Assembly: GCA_963931865.1 (NCBI GenBank) | Contig: OZ007508.1 | Span: 7,354,956-7,418,955, forward strand | Direction: 5' to 3' | Length of the DNA: 64,000 bases | Source of the DNA: Axinella damicornis | Lineage: Eukaryota; Porifera; Demospongiae; Axinellida; Axinellidae | Part shown: piece by piece, positions 23,186 through 34,800 of the stretch | Position numbering within the stretch: position 1 is the stretch's first letter | How the letters are laid out: every line of letters begins with the position of its first letter | Program-made: the position numbers and the translations under genes | Notes under the pieces: generated by a model | Seen by the model: the letters and a program-made list of their open reading frames with translations, nothing else | What the model was told of the DNA's origin: nothing | Database searches by the model: none

Positions 23186-23370
23186 CCTGCATGTTGGCAC
23201 GCAAGTTTTGCACTGAGCTGACTATTGGTTTTCTCTCTGAAAACAATACCTTCCATTAACCCTTTCCCTGGTGAAGGTGCTTATAAGCGCCCGAAGTAAT
23301 GCCCCTATTTCCAAAAATCATAAAAAATCGAAACTTTGAATTTAAACTTGCGTGCCAACATGCAGGACAT
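23186..23370. repeat. Short TIR repeat inside the larger element
   Basis: cctgcatgttggcacgcaag and its complement cttgcgtgccaacatgcagg mark both ends, and CATTA flanks both sides. It may be a small element nested in the larger one. Confidence 0.6.
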
Positions 23371-23547
23371 TATTACATGTATGACTGAACCAATAGCTGC
23401 AACTGATTGCTGAGTGTACTAAACTTTGCAGGTTGCAGAGATTCACATTAGTTTCATAAAATCTTTAATACATGCACAATTTTATTATGTGAGCTTCTGA
23501 ATAAGACTGAGGTTTATGGCCTCAGCATAAGTGCCAGTAGAATCACA

Positions 23548-24528
23548 GGCACCTAGGGAACCACAGGAACTAAGGGAACCAAGGGAACCACAGGAACCCA
23601 GGGAACCAAGGGAACCACAGGAACCCAGGGAACCAAGGGAACCACGGGAACCAAGGGAACCATGGGAGCCACAGGAACTAAGGGAACCACAGGAACCCAG
23701 GGAACCACAGGAACCCAGGGAACCAAGGGAACCACAGGAACCACGGGAACCGAGGGAACCAAGGGAACCAAGGGAACCAAGGGAACCACAGGAACCAAGG
23801 GAACCACGGGAACCACAGGAACCAAGGGAACCAAGGGAACCACGGGAACCACGGGAACCACAGGAACCACAGGAACCAAGGGAACCAAGGGAACCATGGG
23901 AACCATGGGAACCATGGGAACCATGGGAACCACAGGAACCAAGGGAACCATGGAAACCACAGGAACTAAGGGAACCACAGGAACCCAGGGAACCACAGGA
24001 ACCCAGGGAACCACAGGAACCAAGGGAACCACGGGAACCACAGGAACCAAGGGAACCAAGGGAACCACGGGAACCATGGGAACCATGGGAACCATGGGAA
24101 CCACAGGAACCAAGGGAACCATGGAAACCACAGGAACTAAGGGAACCACAGGAACCCAGGGAACCAAGGGAACCACGGGAACCACAGGAACCAAGGGAAC
24201 CATGGGAACCATGGGAACCACAGGAACCAAGGGAACCACAGGAACCCAGGGAACCACAGGAACCTAGGGAACCACAGGAACCAAGGGAACCAAGGGAACC
24301 ACAGGAACCAAGGGAACCAAGGGAACCACGGGAACCACGGGAACCAAGGAAACCAAGGGAACCAAAGGAACCACAGGAACCACAGGAACCCAGGGAACCA
24401 AGGGAACCAAGGGAACCAAGGGAACCAAGGGAACCAAGGGAACCACGGGAACCACGGGAACCAAGGGAACCAAGGGAACCAAGGGAACCAAGGGAACCAA
24501 GGGAACCAAGGGAACCAAAGGAACCATG
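23548..24528. repeat. 9-bp satellite (ggaaccaag), ~109 units
   Basis: Units vary at two positions (ggaaccaag, ggaaccaca, ggaacccag, ggaaccacg, ggaaccatg). All six frames stay open over long stretches because the unit is nine bases, giving illusory collagen-like and proline-rich proteins. Confidence 0.9.
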
Positions 24529-24653
24529 ATATGATACAATATACGTGTCATAGTGCACACTCAGCATATTTCGTGATTCTTATATGAAGAACTAACCAAA
24601 CCACTGAATACTTAGCTAATTATATACTCAGTCCAGCTCTAATGTACGCATAC

Positions 24654-24943
24654 CTTCAATTGAGATCGTTTCAACATTGGACACCCCAATTGTGTTGAGA
24701 ACACTGCAGCCATATGTACCAAGAAGATCCTGCGGCTCTGAGTTAACTGTGAGAAGATTGTAATAGGTCGCACTACTGCCATCCACCATAATCTGAGTGG
24801 TTTGGTAGGAATCAGTGATATGTAGCAGTGTGCCATCTTTACTCCACATTACAACACTAGCTGGTGATCCAATGGATGTACAATTGAGGGTAAAAGACGT
24901 GCTGCTTGTAACACGTTGAACCGAGGTGACAGTTGGCTGACAC
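24654..24943 (-). CDS. Array exon 1: Ig domain, 5' edge truncated
   Basis: Codes CQPTVTSVQRV to VETISIEG, with SFTLNC, VMWSKDG and GTYGCSVLN as the Ig core. The upstream edge abuts SINE sequence at 24946. A phase-1 acceptor cannot be placed, unlike every other exon, so the original border was probably lost at this junction. The donor gtatgc at 24653 is good. Confidence 0.6.
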
Positions 24944-24945
24944 CT

Positions 24946-25262
24946 TAAAGCATCCAACGGCGTGATAACCGTACTCGCACGGTTGCTGGTTTCAGTACAC
25001 CATACCATAGGCTTTTCTTTATCTCCTAGGAGTTTACTCATGCAGCTCCTATAATTATACACTAAAAATTGAGGGAGATATTATTCTTGAAGATGGTTTC
25101 ATCTGAAATAATTGCATGACACCACATCCTTCGGATGGGATGCAATTAAACCCATTGGTCTGGTTAGTATTAGCATGCACTCATGCAGTTGCTATATACT
25201 TCCAGTCACCTCGGTAATGTTAGCCATTCCCCTACTGTATGAAGACTATGGCATTTTTATCT
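24946..25262 (+). mobile_element. tRNA-derived SINE, 5'-truncated, at inversion junction
   Basis: Box A remnant ttaaagcatcc, degenerate box B (ggttgctggtttcagta), then the family body (ctcctaggagttt, cacatccttcggatgggatg, ggttagtattagcatg). It lacks the first part of box A present at 47688. It marks the exact point where the minus-strand Ig array meets the plus-strand receptor tail. Confidence 0.65.
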
Positions 25263-25725
25263 CATTATGACAGTAAGCTTAGGAAAAACAAACTGTAACA
25301 AACAGTGTTTCATTTGTCATGTTTAGACTGTGAGTCTAACTGATCAACAAACAGGCGTATTTAATGAGAAACCTTTATTAGCCATAAGCTGGAAGAGTCC
25401 AGGTACGTAAACTGTCTAGTTGTGCATGTAAATATCATGTAGTAACCATTACTTCAATTTGCAACCAAGCTGAGTGACTCCTTTGCCTATTATATCATAA
25501 TCCTGTGTCAATTCAAACAATTTGTTTCGCCACTATAGCTAACTAAATATAGTGTTGCCATGTACCTTACTTGGTTACCAAGCTACTTACCATGGTAATT
25601 ATGCATTTCTGGATTCACTCTAATCAGGAGCAAGTTGCAACCTTCACATTTTCAAAGCTTTCGCTGTACATGCACAGGCATCCATATTATAGGTACATGT
25701 AAACACCATAGTCTCTTGTATGCAG

Positions 25726-25818
25726 GTGTGTACATCCCATACAACGTTTCGGTAAGAGCAAGGACTTCTGCAGGATTTGGACCTCCTACTGAAAACATCA
25801 CTTTCACTGTACAAGGAA
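25726..25818 (+). pseudogene. Copy 2, half-FN3 exon
   Basis: VYIPYNVSVRARTSAGFGPP is intact, 93 nt, with acceptor gtatgcag and donor gtaagt. It equals array exon 21 on the other strand. Confidence 0.7.
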
Positions 25819-25913
25819 GTAAGTTTAACCATTGATAAGTTAGGACCTTGATGTTGGCTTCTGTCTCTGTTCCCACATGTCATTATACTGCATGGGTTTT
25901 TATATCTATCCAG

Positions 25914-26211
25914 CACCCAATATAGCTCCAAAGAATGTGGCTGTGGTTCGAGTGAACGGTACTCACATGAACATTAGCTACTTGGGGGAAACTCTCCCTT
26001 GAAGAAGCCCGCGGCTTTATCACTGGCTATTCTGTTACTTATGATATCACTGATGGATGTACAAGGAGAGAAGTTAGGTCTGAACTTGTTGGAAGAGATG
26101 AGTCTTACAAGCTCATTGGCAGCTTAGACATTGTGAAGGGATATTATGTAACAGTAAGTGCAAGAACATCGGCAGGAGAGGGAGTTGCAAGTGATGCTTT
26201 TGTTGTGAATG
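25914..26211 (+). pseudogene. Copy 2, FN3 exon with +4 insertion
   Basis: 298 nt against 294 in the minus-strand copy. Extra agct after catgaacatt breaks the frame before the core Trp. The remainder still aligns in another frame (FITGYSVTYDITDG). Confidence 0.75.
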
Positions 26212-26579
26212 GTAAGGAGAAACAATAGTCACGTACACTCCCTATATATAATTGTACAAGCATCTGCTAAAATGCACCCATCAATCTGTTCATATCATAG
26301 ATAGATATTCCAACAACAAAACATTTATTAAAGTGCAGATGATGACACATGTACATTCTGACAATTGGGTAGCCTGGATACCTGGGTGGGTGCTGCTTGA
26401 GCAGCCATTGTTCCTTGCATACTTGAATCACTCTCCTGAGGTTCATACCTCTGTAATTTATGCGCATTTATACGTGATGACCATTTCCTTCAGCCCCATC
26501 AAGCGTACTCTTCCAGCTCCTCCTGAAGGGTATTCCCAACTGCCAAGAATGGATTGTAAGTTGTACAGTACATGTGCAG

Positions 26580-27153
26580 TCACGGGGCCACAGTTACCAA
26601 ATTGCCAGACGCAATGCCACTTTAGTTGGTTGGTTGTTTCTCCCCTCAGGCAAAAAAGTACTCGGAGTGGCAATTTGGTACTTGCAGGGATTCTAGCCTT
26701 TTTATGCCATCAAAACCGCCTCTCTATCCCCCCTAGGCCCTCTCGCTACCTCCAATTCAGCTCTGCGCACGACCACAGGCGTCCTCTTGGTGGACGTGGG
26801 CGCCCGCAGCCCTCTCGCTGTCTGTACCTTCAAGTGATTCGACGCAGCCAAGTGTTTTCTGACGTGATATGTGTTCAGTGATGAGAAATCTGCCCCACAA
26901 CAGCAGAGCTTCATGGTAGGAGGACGCGCTTCTTCCACGGCCTCGGATCGTCAACGCGCGCTCGAGCGCTAGTCAACCTTCGTTGCACTAAGAGTGTATA
27001 ATACATTACTCGTGCACTTCCGTATATCTTTTTACTTGGACCGTATACTTCCGTATACTACGAACGTCATTATGACGTCATGGTTGGTTGTTGGTTCACA
27101 GGTCAAGGCAAAAAGGGGATTGCGTTGGCAAAAAGGTGAACAGTGGCCCCATG
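26580..27153. mobile_element. 574-bp TIR element with a zinc-finger-like frame
   Basis: Inserted in copy 2 only: the copy at 49.4 kb has the empty site (gtgcagccatgtattaccc). TSD TGTGCAG flanks it (26573-26579, 27154-27160). Imperfect TIRs are built on ggggccacagtt and aacagtggcccc. On the minus strand 26702-26938 codes 78 residues with CCCG-x2-F-x6-H-x3-H-x5-H, like a C2H2/U1 finger. That could be the DNA-binding start of a transposase. The family is not identified. Confidence 0.6.
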
Positions 27154-27595
27154 TGTGCAGCCATATATTTCCCAAATCCAGAATGACTTTCAAGAAAGTG
27201 ATGTCAGGTAGCCCAGGTGCAACCGAAAACGGCATGGGCCTGGGATCAATTCCTGTCAGCAACCCTCATGATCACTCATCTTTCTGACTCTCTCAGGTAG
27301 TATGAAACTGCTAAGCCTTCCGTTAGTTTGATAGTTAGTTAGTGGACCTTCCAACCTCCTGAATTCAAGCAGTGCTATTTTCCCTCCCCGCACGTCTTCC
27401 TTTCTAGCTAGTTCTCCCTGGCAATCCTGCTTGGAGTGCATTAATGGATGACGATCCTTTGACTGGTTTGCTCTTTACATCTTCCTAAAGCAGTAGTAGC
27501 TACATGAACAATCAATTTGGCACACAGTTTCCATGTGCTTTTCATCAATGAACTTGATAACTGCACTTCTAAACAGGTCAGGCCCGTAGGAAGTA

Positions 27596-27598
<3 letters not shown>

Positions 27599-27636
<38 letters not shown>
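27599..27636. repeat. 38-base poly(G) tract
   Basis: At the matching site of the duplicate (about 49845) only ggggtgtcc is present, so the tract grew in this copy. Confidence 0.9.
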
Positions 27637-27637
<1 letters not shown>

Positions 27638-27936
27638 GGTTGATCAATGTAGGCTCTGTTGTATTATAAGCACTCAAAGTGTGCCAGCTTTTGAATTTTG
27701 CACCTCCTGGGATCATTTCCGATGCATGTCAATATGGGATGTGAAGACTTACCACCGAACCTAGCCGAGTGCCTCAAGCACTGCTTGCAAGGAAGTGTGA
27801 CTCAGCCATGTGGCCACGGGGCTGCTCATTACCATAATTATGTCAACAGCCTGTTATATGAGAATGTAAATTAGACTATACCACTGCTTCCTGTCATTGG
27901 AATGTGAAGTACAGCCCTTCCTCCCTTTCATATTAG

Positions 27937-28425
27937 TTTGCAAGCACATCCGAGAAAGTTGAAGCAACCTCAATCCAGCTTACTGCCACACTGAAGCAGA
28001 GATGTGCTTGCTCCATAACAACAGCATATATACATTTCCGATCCCCATTTCTCGTGCATTGAGCATCAAACATCGTATGTGGTGTTCAGGGCCAGAATTA
28101 CCAGCACCCCCAATGCATCCAGCGCAGAGATAATAAACTATCTCGAACAGTGGGTTATGACAGGACGAGCAGGAATTTTACTGTTCAACATTAGACTCGA
28201 CATTGAACCAGAATGTGAAGTGGAGATCAGCTCATTTGATGATTCGCTCTGTGAACTACCAACAACGATAGTTGAGAATGTGGAGCCGCAATCCAGTGAC
28301 GTGACTGACATCATTTACCCACTAGTTGGTGCCATAGCTGGAGCTGTTGTCGTCATCATTGTGGTGATTTGTGCCCTACACATCTTTCGCTCAATCAGGC
28401 GAAGGTCTCACAAGTATGACCTGAG
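27937..28425 (+). pseudogene. Copy 2, SEA-like and membrane exon, frameshifted
   Basis: TSEKVEATSIQLTATLKQRC, then frame loss at atatatacat, then VFRARITSTPNASSAEI and a membrane helix (VGAIAGAVVVIIVVICAL) followed by RSIRRRSHKYDLR. 489 nt against 485 in the intact copy. Confidence 0.75.
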
Positions 28426-29031
28426 GTTAGTGAATCAAGGGTATAGTGGCATGTCATGTGTGTTGTAGATGCAGAATGCATGTTTCTATGTTATCTGAGA
28501 GGCATAATGCATTTGCTATTACAGTTGCATTGTACATACCAGCATCAAAGGTACACATACCAGCATGAAGAGTAACTTTTGTGTAGGCCATATTCTGCTA
28601 AGGTTGGGGTTTGGGGATCTCTTCTTGTAGCTAACATGTTGTTCTATTGTGGTGAGGCTAGCCTTTTCTATAGCCCCTCACAGCAGTATCCAGTAGACGT
28701 CAAGCTTAGTAGACTACACCGCTGTAAAAGCAATGGGTGCTGCATACATAGTAATTTGTAAGGGGTGTTGCTACCCTATACATGTAGGGTTTTTTAATAC
28801 AGCTGGTCCTTCTACGCACTCTTGCCTGCATGCCATGGGTGTTCAACTAATTTTTAGTATCCTATATCTATAAGAAACCAAAATGACAAAATTAAGACAA
28901 CAATCTTAACCTTCCCAGGAATTTATATTAGTAATGAATTTGTGATGTAGCTCAGTAATAAATTGTGAAACGATCTTATTGGAGAAGAGTTTGTTGTTTT
29001 ACCCAGCAATACTTCAAGGGACACTCAAGAG

Positions 29032-29340
29032 CTCCATTCGTATTCTGCATCTCCACACTATGGACTGACGATTTCAAACACCCTGGAGGAACCTCCTGCT
29101 AACCAGAAAATGGCTGCTGAGATTGGTGCTACGGACCGCTCCACACGCCCAGTCCCTCCACTGCCGATAAAATTGAGTGCAGAATGTGACAGCATAGATT
29201 CCTTCCCAATGTCGAACGATTATGAACCTGTGGGAGGATTCACCAAACTCTCTGTCGGTGGTGGTGAAGATCAGTATTTGTGTCTGCACCTGACGATGAA
29301 TCCATTTATGAAAATGCAGGTGGTGAGACTCAGCTATGAA
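29032..29340 (+). pseudogene. Copy 2, cytoplasmic tail exon, frameshifted
   Basis: Keeps RPVPPLPIK and NDYEPVGGF. After GGGEDQY a 4-base deletion shifts the frame so that the two terminal YxN tyrosines are lost. Confidence 0.75.
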
Positions 29341-29599
29341 CTTGTAAGTCCCTGACCAGTTGTTTACTTATAATATTATAATTATGTATGCATGAGCTGT
29401 TTTGGAAACTTGTTTATTTTCTGTCTTAGCTTATAACTATCACTATTTGTTGACTGACTAGACGCTATCGATATGTATACAGTATTGTGTACTGCATGTT
29501 TTTTATATACCCATTCAGAGTTTCTTTTATACTTATTCGGCCGTTGTATTGTAGAGGATGAGCTCAAGGGGTTCACTTAAACATTTTTTGCAGTAATCG

Positions 29600-30540
29600 T
29601 GTTGCAATATTTAGTGCTGTATATTTTAACCTTGATGAATATTGTTTGGTGCCACTACCATTAGCACATGTAAAGTAAACTATGCTAACTAATGCTCAAA
29701 TAACTTCAACCTCATTTACTCTTGATATAGAATTTATTACCATGAAGAAGAGCAGGTGTGGGTATAAGGGCATCAGAACAAACTTTGCTGGGTACGGTTC
29801 AAGGGCAGGCCAGCTATAGCATCGACCATGCACAAGAGATGTATATACTGGGGTATATACCTAGCTACTAGGTATTATACCCTCAAAAGATGATTACCAT
29901 AATAATAATTATGTCTCAGCATTAATTTTGTATCATATTGAATTATGCTCAGTTAATTAGAATGGGAGACAGAAACATAATTTTTATGCACAGGTAGCCC
30001 CGTTCCCCGGGGCCGGGACCGGCTTCGGTTTGCACAACGAACTGCGTGCAACCAAAAATGACAAGGGCCTGGGAATGATGCTATAAGCAGCAGGTACAAT
30101 CATGCAGAAATAATTCATTGAATCATACGGTGCATTAATCTTCTCATGCAATAGACGATAGATATTATATATATAATGGGGACAATATGAGTTCAGGTGT
30201 TTGTAGTATATAGCTAGGTATATACCCCGGTACATCTCCTCTTGTGCATAGTCGTCGCTGGCAATTCCCTTGTTGCTGCATATCATACTGAAATGGTCTA
30301 GCAATAATACATCACAGGTACATACAGGATAAGCACCCGGCAATGGGCGCACTGTGTCTAGTCTCATGACCACTTTTGGACATTGTGCATTGTCAGAAGT
30401 ATTATGGAGTGGGTGGAATGCTACATCTTGTATACATACACTGTCATGCAATGTAAAATGATCTGTTGACTATAGCTATGTACTTTCGATCTGCAGCTGG
30501 TCAGATATATACCAGTCTATGCAATAATATGTCTTGGTGA
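29600..30540. other. Spacer, no gene seen
   Basis: AT-rich. Open frames are short and without splice context. It does not align with the matching interval of the second unit (52-54 kb). Confidence 0.45.
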
Positions 30541-30544
30541 ATTT

Positions 30545-31270
30545 TGTAATAAAACTTCTCAATGTTGAAGGAGTGAATTGGGGAGGGTATAGAGAGGTGA
30601 TATACTCTCAATTAGGACAAGATCTGGTGCTGAATGGCTTGTAGACAATAGTGTATGTTCTGATGATGAGCGACTATAATTATTTGGAAAGACAAGGGAG
30701 TGACTGGGTCCTCTTTAGCTTGAGATTAGTTACTTGAGATGTAGTCCACTTGGTCCTCTTCTGAGCCAGTGTGCCAATTATCGCCGCAGAGGGCACAGGC
30801 GAGGCAAGTGAAAGTTAGGTGGGTTCAACTTCAGGTTAATGTACTGTTGCAGAAGGAAACAGTGGAAGAATAGTACAGAGGCTGTGTTATTGTATGTAGT
30901 CAAGGCTGCATTAGTGACTGAGGTAGGCAACATGCTTCACCTAGCTAGCTAGCTCTTTTGTGCAATTTCAAGCTAGTGATACTGGAGGTGGTAAGGAGGA
31001 ATGAAAGCTGTATCATACCAGGAATGGTCATTCACACTATCAAGGGTGTATCAAGCCGCCAAAGGCGGTGATGCATCCTAGATGCTATACAGTCCAAATT
31101 CTTTGAATATTCCAGTTGCTAAGGCATTGGGAATAACCTCCTTTAGGACTGGAACTGGAAACTTTGTTGAGTGTTAGAAGTCCTGATGAAAGTAGTCTAA
31201 GCATCATGACTGCCAATGTTGGTACTGTCGATTCTCAAACATTGAAGCTACTTTAGGCAAGACAGTGACT
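30545..31270 (-). pseudogene. NLR C-terminal relic
   Basis: Matches, with many indels, the last part of both NLR genes: ggaaagacaagggagtgact, tggtcctcttctgagccagt, gggaataacctcctttagga and actggaactggaaac occur in the same order. It lacks NACHT sequence and open frame. It lies just downstream of NLR gene 1, suggesting a former tandem NLR copy. Confidence 0.7.
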
Positions 31271-31827
31271 CAACCAAAGTTACCAGGCCATAAGCTATGC
31301 ATTTCATGCACTCCAAAACGTACCAAGCTAACAAACAAGAAAGCAAGAAATTTTCTCCGAAAAATAAAAGGGATATAGTAATGGCCTGTCCTACTCAACC
31401 AAGTCAACCTCTTCAGATAAGGAATTGAAACACGAATTACAGTTACCGGTCCATCCTCAGTCCCATCCGATTCCTAAATTCTATGAATATTTTATGGATG
31501 GGAGGGGGATATGAGGATGGGCAATGGCCCTTGTTTCTTTTTTGAGTGGATGAGTAGGACAGGCCATCACTAAATTCTGTTCATTTTTCAGAGAAAATTT
31601 CTTGTAGTGAAGTCAGCAACAATGTAACTATTATAGGAATCACATGGGATTAACAACCGGCAATGGAACAGTATTTTGAGTCTCACAATTCACATTTAAC
31701 ATCACGCATTGACCGAAGAATACGTACATATGAAGTGCATGGGTGGAATATAATACTAGACCACAGGGCAAAAAGTTAAAGTTTCTTTCTACGTATCATG
31801 TTTGACATCAGGATCGTCAGTATTTCA
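31271..31827. other. 3' flank of NLR gene 1
   Basis: AT-rich spacer with inverted segments: ggcctgtcctactcaaccaa near 31383 is repeated inverted near 31550, and the tail gaaattttctccgaaaaat is also mirrored, giving a foldback of about 250 bp (31345-31605). No gene is seen. Confidence 0.5.
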
Positions 31828-34800
31828 TTACATGTCGTCTTGGTATACACAGTAGCAGTTGAACTTATCAATGTTGAAGATGCGAGTTAGAGATGGGTGG
31901 AGAGAAGAGATACTTTCAATGAGGGTAAGATCTGGAGCAGAATGACCTCTTGACAGCTGTGTCTTTCGTATCTTTCGTGACATATCCAACAGTGAGTGAC
32001 TAAGTTTGGAAAGACAAGGGAGTGACTGGGCTCTCTTTAGCTTGAGTTGTGGTCCACTTGGCCCTCTTCTGAGCTGGTGAGCCAATCGCTGCAGAGGGTA
32101 CAAGTGACACACATGAACTTCAGATCGGAACTCATTGACAAGCGTAAGTTTCTGTTGTGGGCCACACATATGCAGTGCAATGCGATGCGAAAAACTACTA
32201 CGCCCGACCTCAAGTTTCAGGTTTCTGAGGCAAGTGTTCCATTTTAGAGCATCATTCAGAATAGCTATAGTCTCCTCTCTGGTGAACTTCCCACTACACT
32301 GTGGGCGTAAACACCAAGATGACCAAGTTATTGAAGTCAGGGATGCATTAGTGTACAGTATCCGGCTGAGGTAGGCCAGAACATCATTACATCGTTGATG
32401 TTCTCCGTTAAAAATCAAGCTGGTGATACTGGAGTTGGTAGGAAGGAGGAAGGAAAGCTGGATCATATCAGCTATGGTCACATCATACAGTCCAAATTCT
32501 TGGAGACTTCTGCTTGCTATGGCACTGGGAATAACCTCCTTTAGGACTGGAACTGGACCAGGAAACAGCACACGTCGGAAGTATGGTCCAGAGAAATAAT
32601 TATTTCCAACGTGTAAACTTCGTAGAGTGTTAGAATTCCTGATGAGATTGGTCAAACTTTTCAGTGCATCATGACTGTCAATGTTGGTATCATCGAGTCT
32701 CAAGCATTCAAGGTGCTTTAAGGAAGACAGTGACTCAATCAAACTTTCAGGTACAGTTTCACCAGGCCTATGACAATTGTCACTAACATCCACGCTGTGT
32801 AGATTAGGCATCATGACAATTGCCTGAGCAAGAAGTTCAAATGATTTGGGACACAAATCACACTTGCTTAGTGCAAGAACTGAAAGTTGTGACAGAACGG
32901 GCTGAGGTGCTTCTTTGAGCCATGCTATACCCGTAGAAATTCTTTTGCCACAAAATTTGAGTTCTGTAATTAATCCTGTTGGTGAACGATGTATTGATTC
33001 ATGCCTCATTCCATTTACCAACATCTCCAACGCCTCTGCACCATTGGCAGATGCTTCATCAGCACACATTCCATGATCAACTCTCCATGGACCTCTGCTG
33101 TGTACAACACAGTACCCTAGAGAATAGAAATCTATAGCAGATATGGAAGTAGATGCTAAGGAGTGGGTGTATTTGGGTGAAAAGGTAAACACTTGTGAAT
33201 GCTGTTGAATGTTGGCAGTTACCAATGAACACAATTGTTCCTGACATACAATGTAGTTTTGAGCTTCAAAAAGGCACCTGCATATACGAGGGGACACTCC
33301 AACTTCATCTTTTTCGAACTGAAAGAGACGTATATTTTGCCAAACAGCATTTCTTAGACCTGTGAGACCTGCAAGGAAAAGTCTAACTTCTTCAAATTTC
33401 TTTAGTGAATTACTATGTATGATGACAGAGAGTGGCCAATCCAATAAATATTCAAAAAATTTTCGTTGATGTGTACTTGGTAACTGAGATATATGCCAAG
33501 CAGTGAGGTATTCTTGAAGGCTTAAGTGAAGGAAGTTATAACTTGTTTCCATGCCTCTGTCCACAAACAGTTCCCTGCACTCACTCATAAAGCCCATGTG
33601 CTCAAAGCCCTCAGGTAGCTCGTGTTTGTAGAACACCAATTTTTCACTCAATGTACCATCATGAGCAATCTTGCTTAGAGAACAGAGGCGCTCGTAGATA
33701 TCTTGTGGCAAATCTGTAAAATCTGTTGGCATTCTTTCATCACTGTTCAACAGGCCGTTTTCAACCAAGTACCGTCTCAGTAGGCTGCGACAAAGTGCGG
33801 TGTAAAGTTGTGTCATTGTTCTTGGTATCAGTTTCCTTGCACCCCCACACTCTTTATAGATCTGAGCTACAATGGCACAGTGTAGTGGGATGTACATCAT
33901 CGTCTTTATGGTTGGATTGCTAAAGATGTACTTTAGAAAGTGGACCAGCATATCAGGTTGTGAGCTGAATACACTCTCAGCATACTTCACTCTGTCCTCC
34001 TCAGTATATCCAACGATCTCAATGTGCTTGCTTACATGGGGCTGACATAATTCAAATGAGATCTTTGCAGAAGGGCGACTGGTTACAACAACTGTGGCCT
34101 TTGGAAGACACGAACCAGATATTAGCTGCCTTACTAAGCAGGAGTCCTCTTTCAGGAGATAGGAAGGAAATTCATCCAAGCCATCCAAAATTAGCAACAC
34201 ACCTTCCCCTTCTAAAATCTCGTCTACTACTGCCTGGCCCAGCAAGGGATCAGAAGGGTGATTCAATAGCTCAGAGAGACGTCTGCAGTTCTGTACCCGT
34301 TTCTCCCGCAATTTTATAAGCACAACAAGGGAATATTGCTGCATTGTCTCCAGCTCATCCCATTGACGGCATAGCTCCCATGCGAATGTACTCTTGCCAA
34401 TGCCTGGTGGACCTTCCACAAGTATGCATTTGAGAGGTAATTTACTTTTGAAGACAAATATGTCTTTAAAATGTACTTGTTCTTTTTGGCAAAGAATTTG
34501 ATCGACTCCTCCGTGCAGGGTGGCTCTAGTGAATTGATCAGCCTCTTCTCGGCTAAGTCGTTCCTTCTTGATGATTGCTAGATTGATATACTGTGCACAG
34601 GGACCAATAAACAACTTGTCATCCACTGGGGTAGGCTTTGTCTTGTACAACGATTTCAAGTAATGTTGGTACCTGGCAATTGCAGAGGAAAATGATGGAG
34701 GCTGGTGGGTGATAGGGGCATAATTAGAGCCAGCAGCATCCTCAGTAGAATGACTTTGTTGATAGCTTGAAACTCCATCTTGAACTCCACTCCTTGTCCC

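Larger units (their letters stand above)
22858..24597. mobile_element. 1.74-kb foldback-type TIR element holding a 9-bp satellite
   Basis: Ends are inverted repeats beginning ggttagttcttcatataaga and continuing about 58 bp with few changes, then atcatatcatggttcctttg. The element is flanked by an 8-bp duplication AAACCACT (22850-22857 and 24598-24605). Both arms run into ggaaccaag-type repeats, about five units in the left arm and over a hundred in the right. It lies in the intron between array exons 1 and 2. No transposase is seen. Confidence 0.8.
12223..24943 (-). pseudogene. Ig/FN3 receptor ectodomain array, 22 exons, disrupted
   Basis: Twenty-two exons on the minus strand code 13 Ig-type and 8 FN3 domains (one FN3 is split over two exons). 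Nearly all borders are canonical and, except for exons 1, 16 and 18, every exon begins with two codon bases and ends with one (phase 1-1), so domains can be shuffled freely. Ig exons carry the paired Cys and Trp core (LTC...W...YTC). FN3 exons carry the Trp, Leu and Tyr core. The order is a cassette series: Ig A, Ig B, Ig C, FN3 d, then e and f. Such arrays are extracellular adhesion or recognition domains. The 5' end stops at a SINE edge with no signal peptide. The 3' end (donor at 12222) finds no membrane exon on this strand. Exons 16 and 18 are frameshifted. I read it as a truncated gene or large pseudogene. An unassembled or trans-allelic partner is the alternative. Confidence 0.7.
25263..29340 (+). 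pseudogene. Receptor 3' part, copy 2 (FN3, SEA-like, membrane helix, tail), broken
   Basis: Plus-strand copy of the receptor end: exons 25726-25818 (half FN3), 25914-26211 (FN3), 27937-28425 (SEA-like plus membrane helix) and about 29032-29340 (tail). Compared with the intact copy at 48.7-51.5 kb it carries a +4 insertion in the FN3 exon (agct, about 25976), a +4 insertion in the SEA-like exon (about 28026-28031, leading to an in-frame TGA) and a -4 deletion in the tail exon (about 29276). The last one removes both distal tyrosine motifs. A 574-bp TIR element sits in the intron after the FN3 exon. No signal peptide or Ig array precedes it on this strand. Confidence 0.75.

Noticed and set aside
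23485..24567. Long open frames resembling collagen-like (GTK/GTQ), GSLGSCG or VPLVPW proteins
   Set aside because: All frames on both strands are open because the DNA is a 9-bp satellite inside a TIR element and intron. No start context or splice logic.
24944..25062. N-terminal extension of the first Ig exon (through ITPLDALR)
   Set aside because: This stretch is SINE sequence read in antisense; the real exon begins at the junction.
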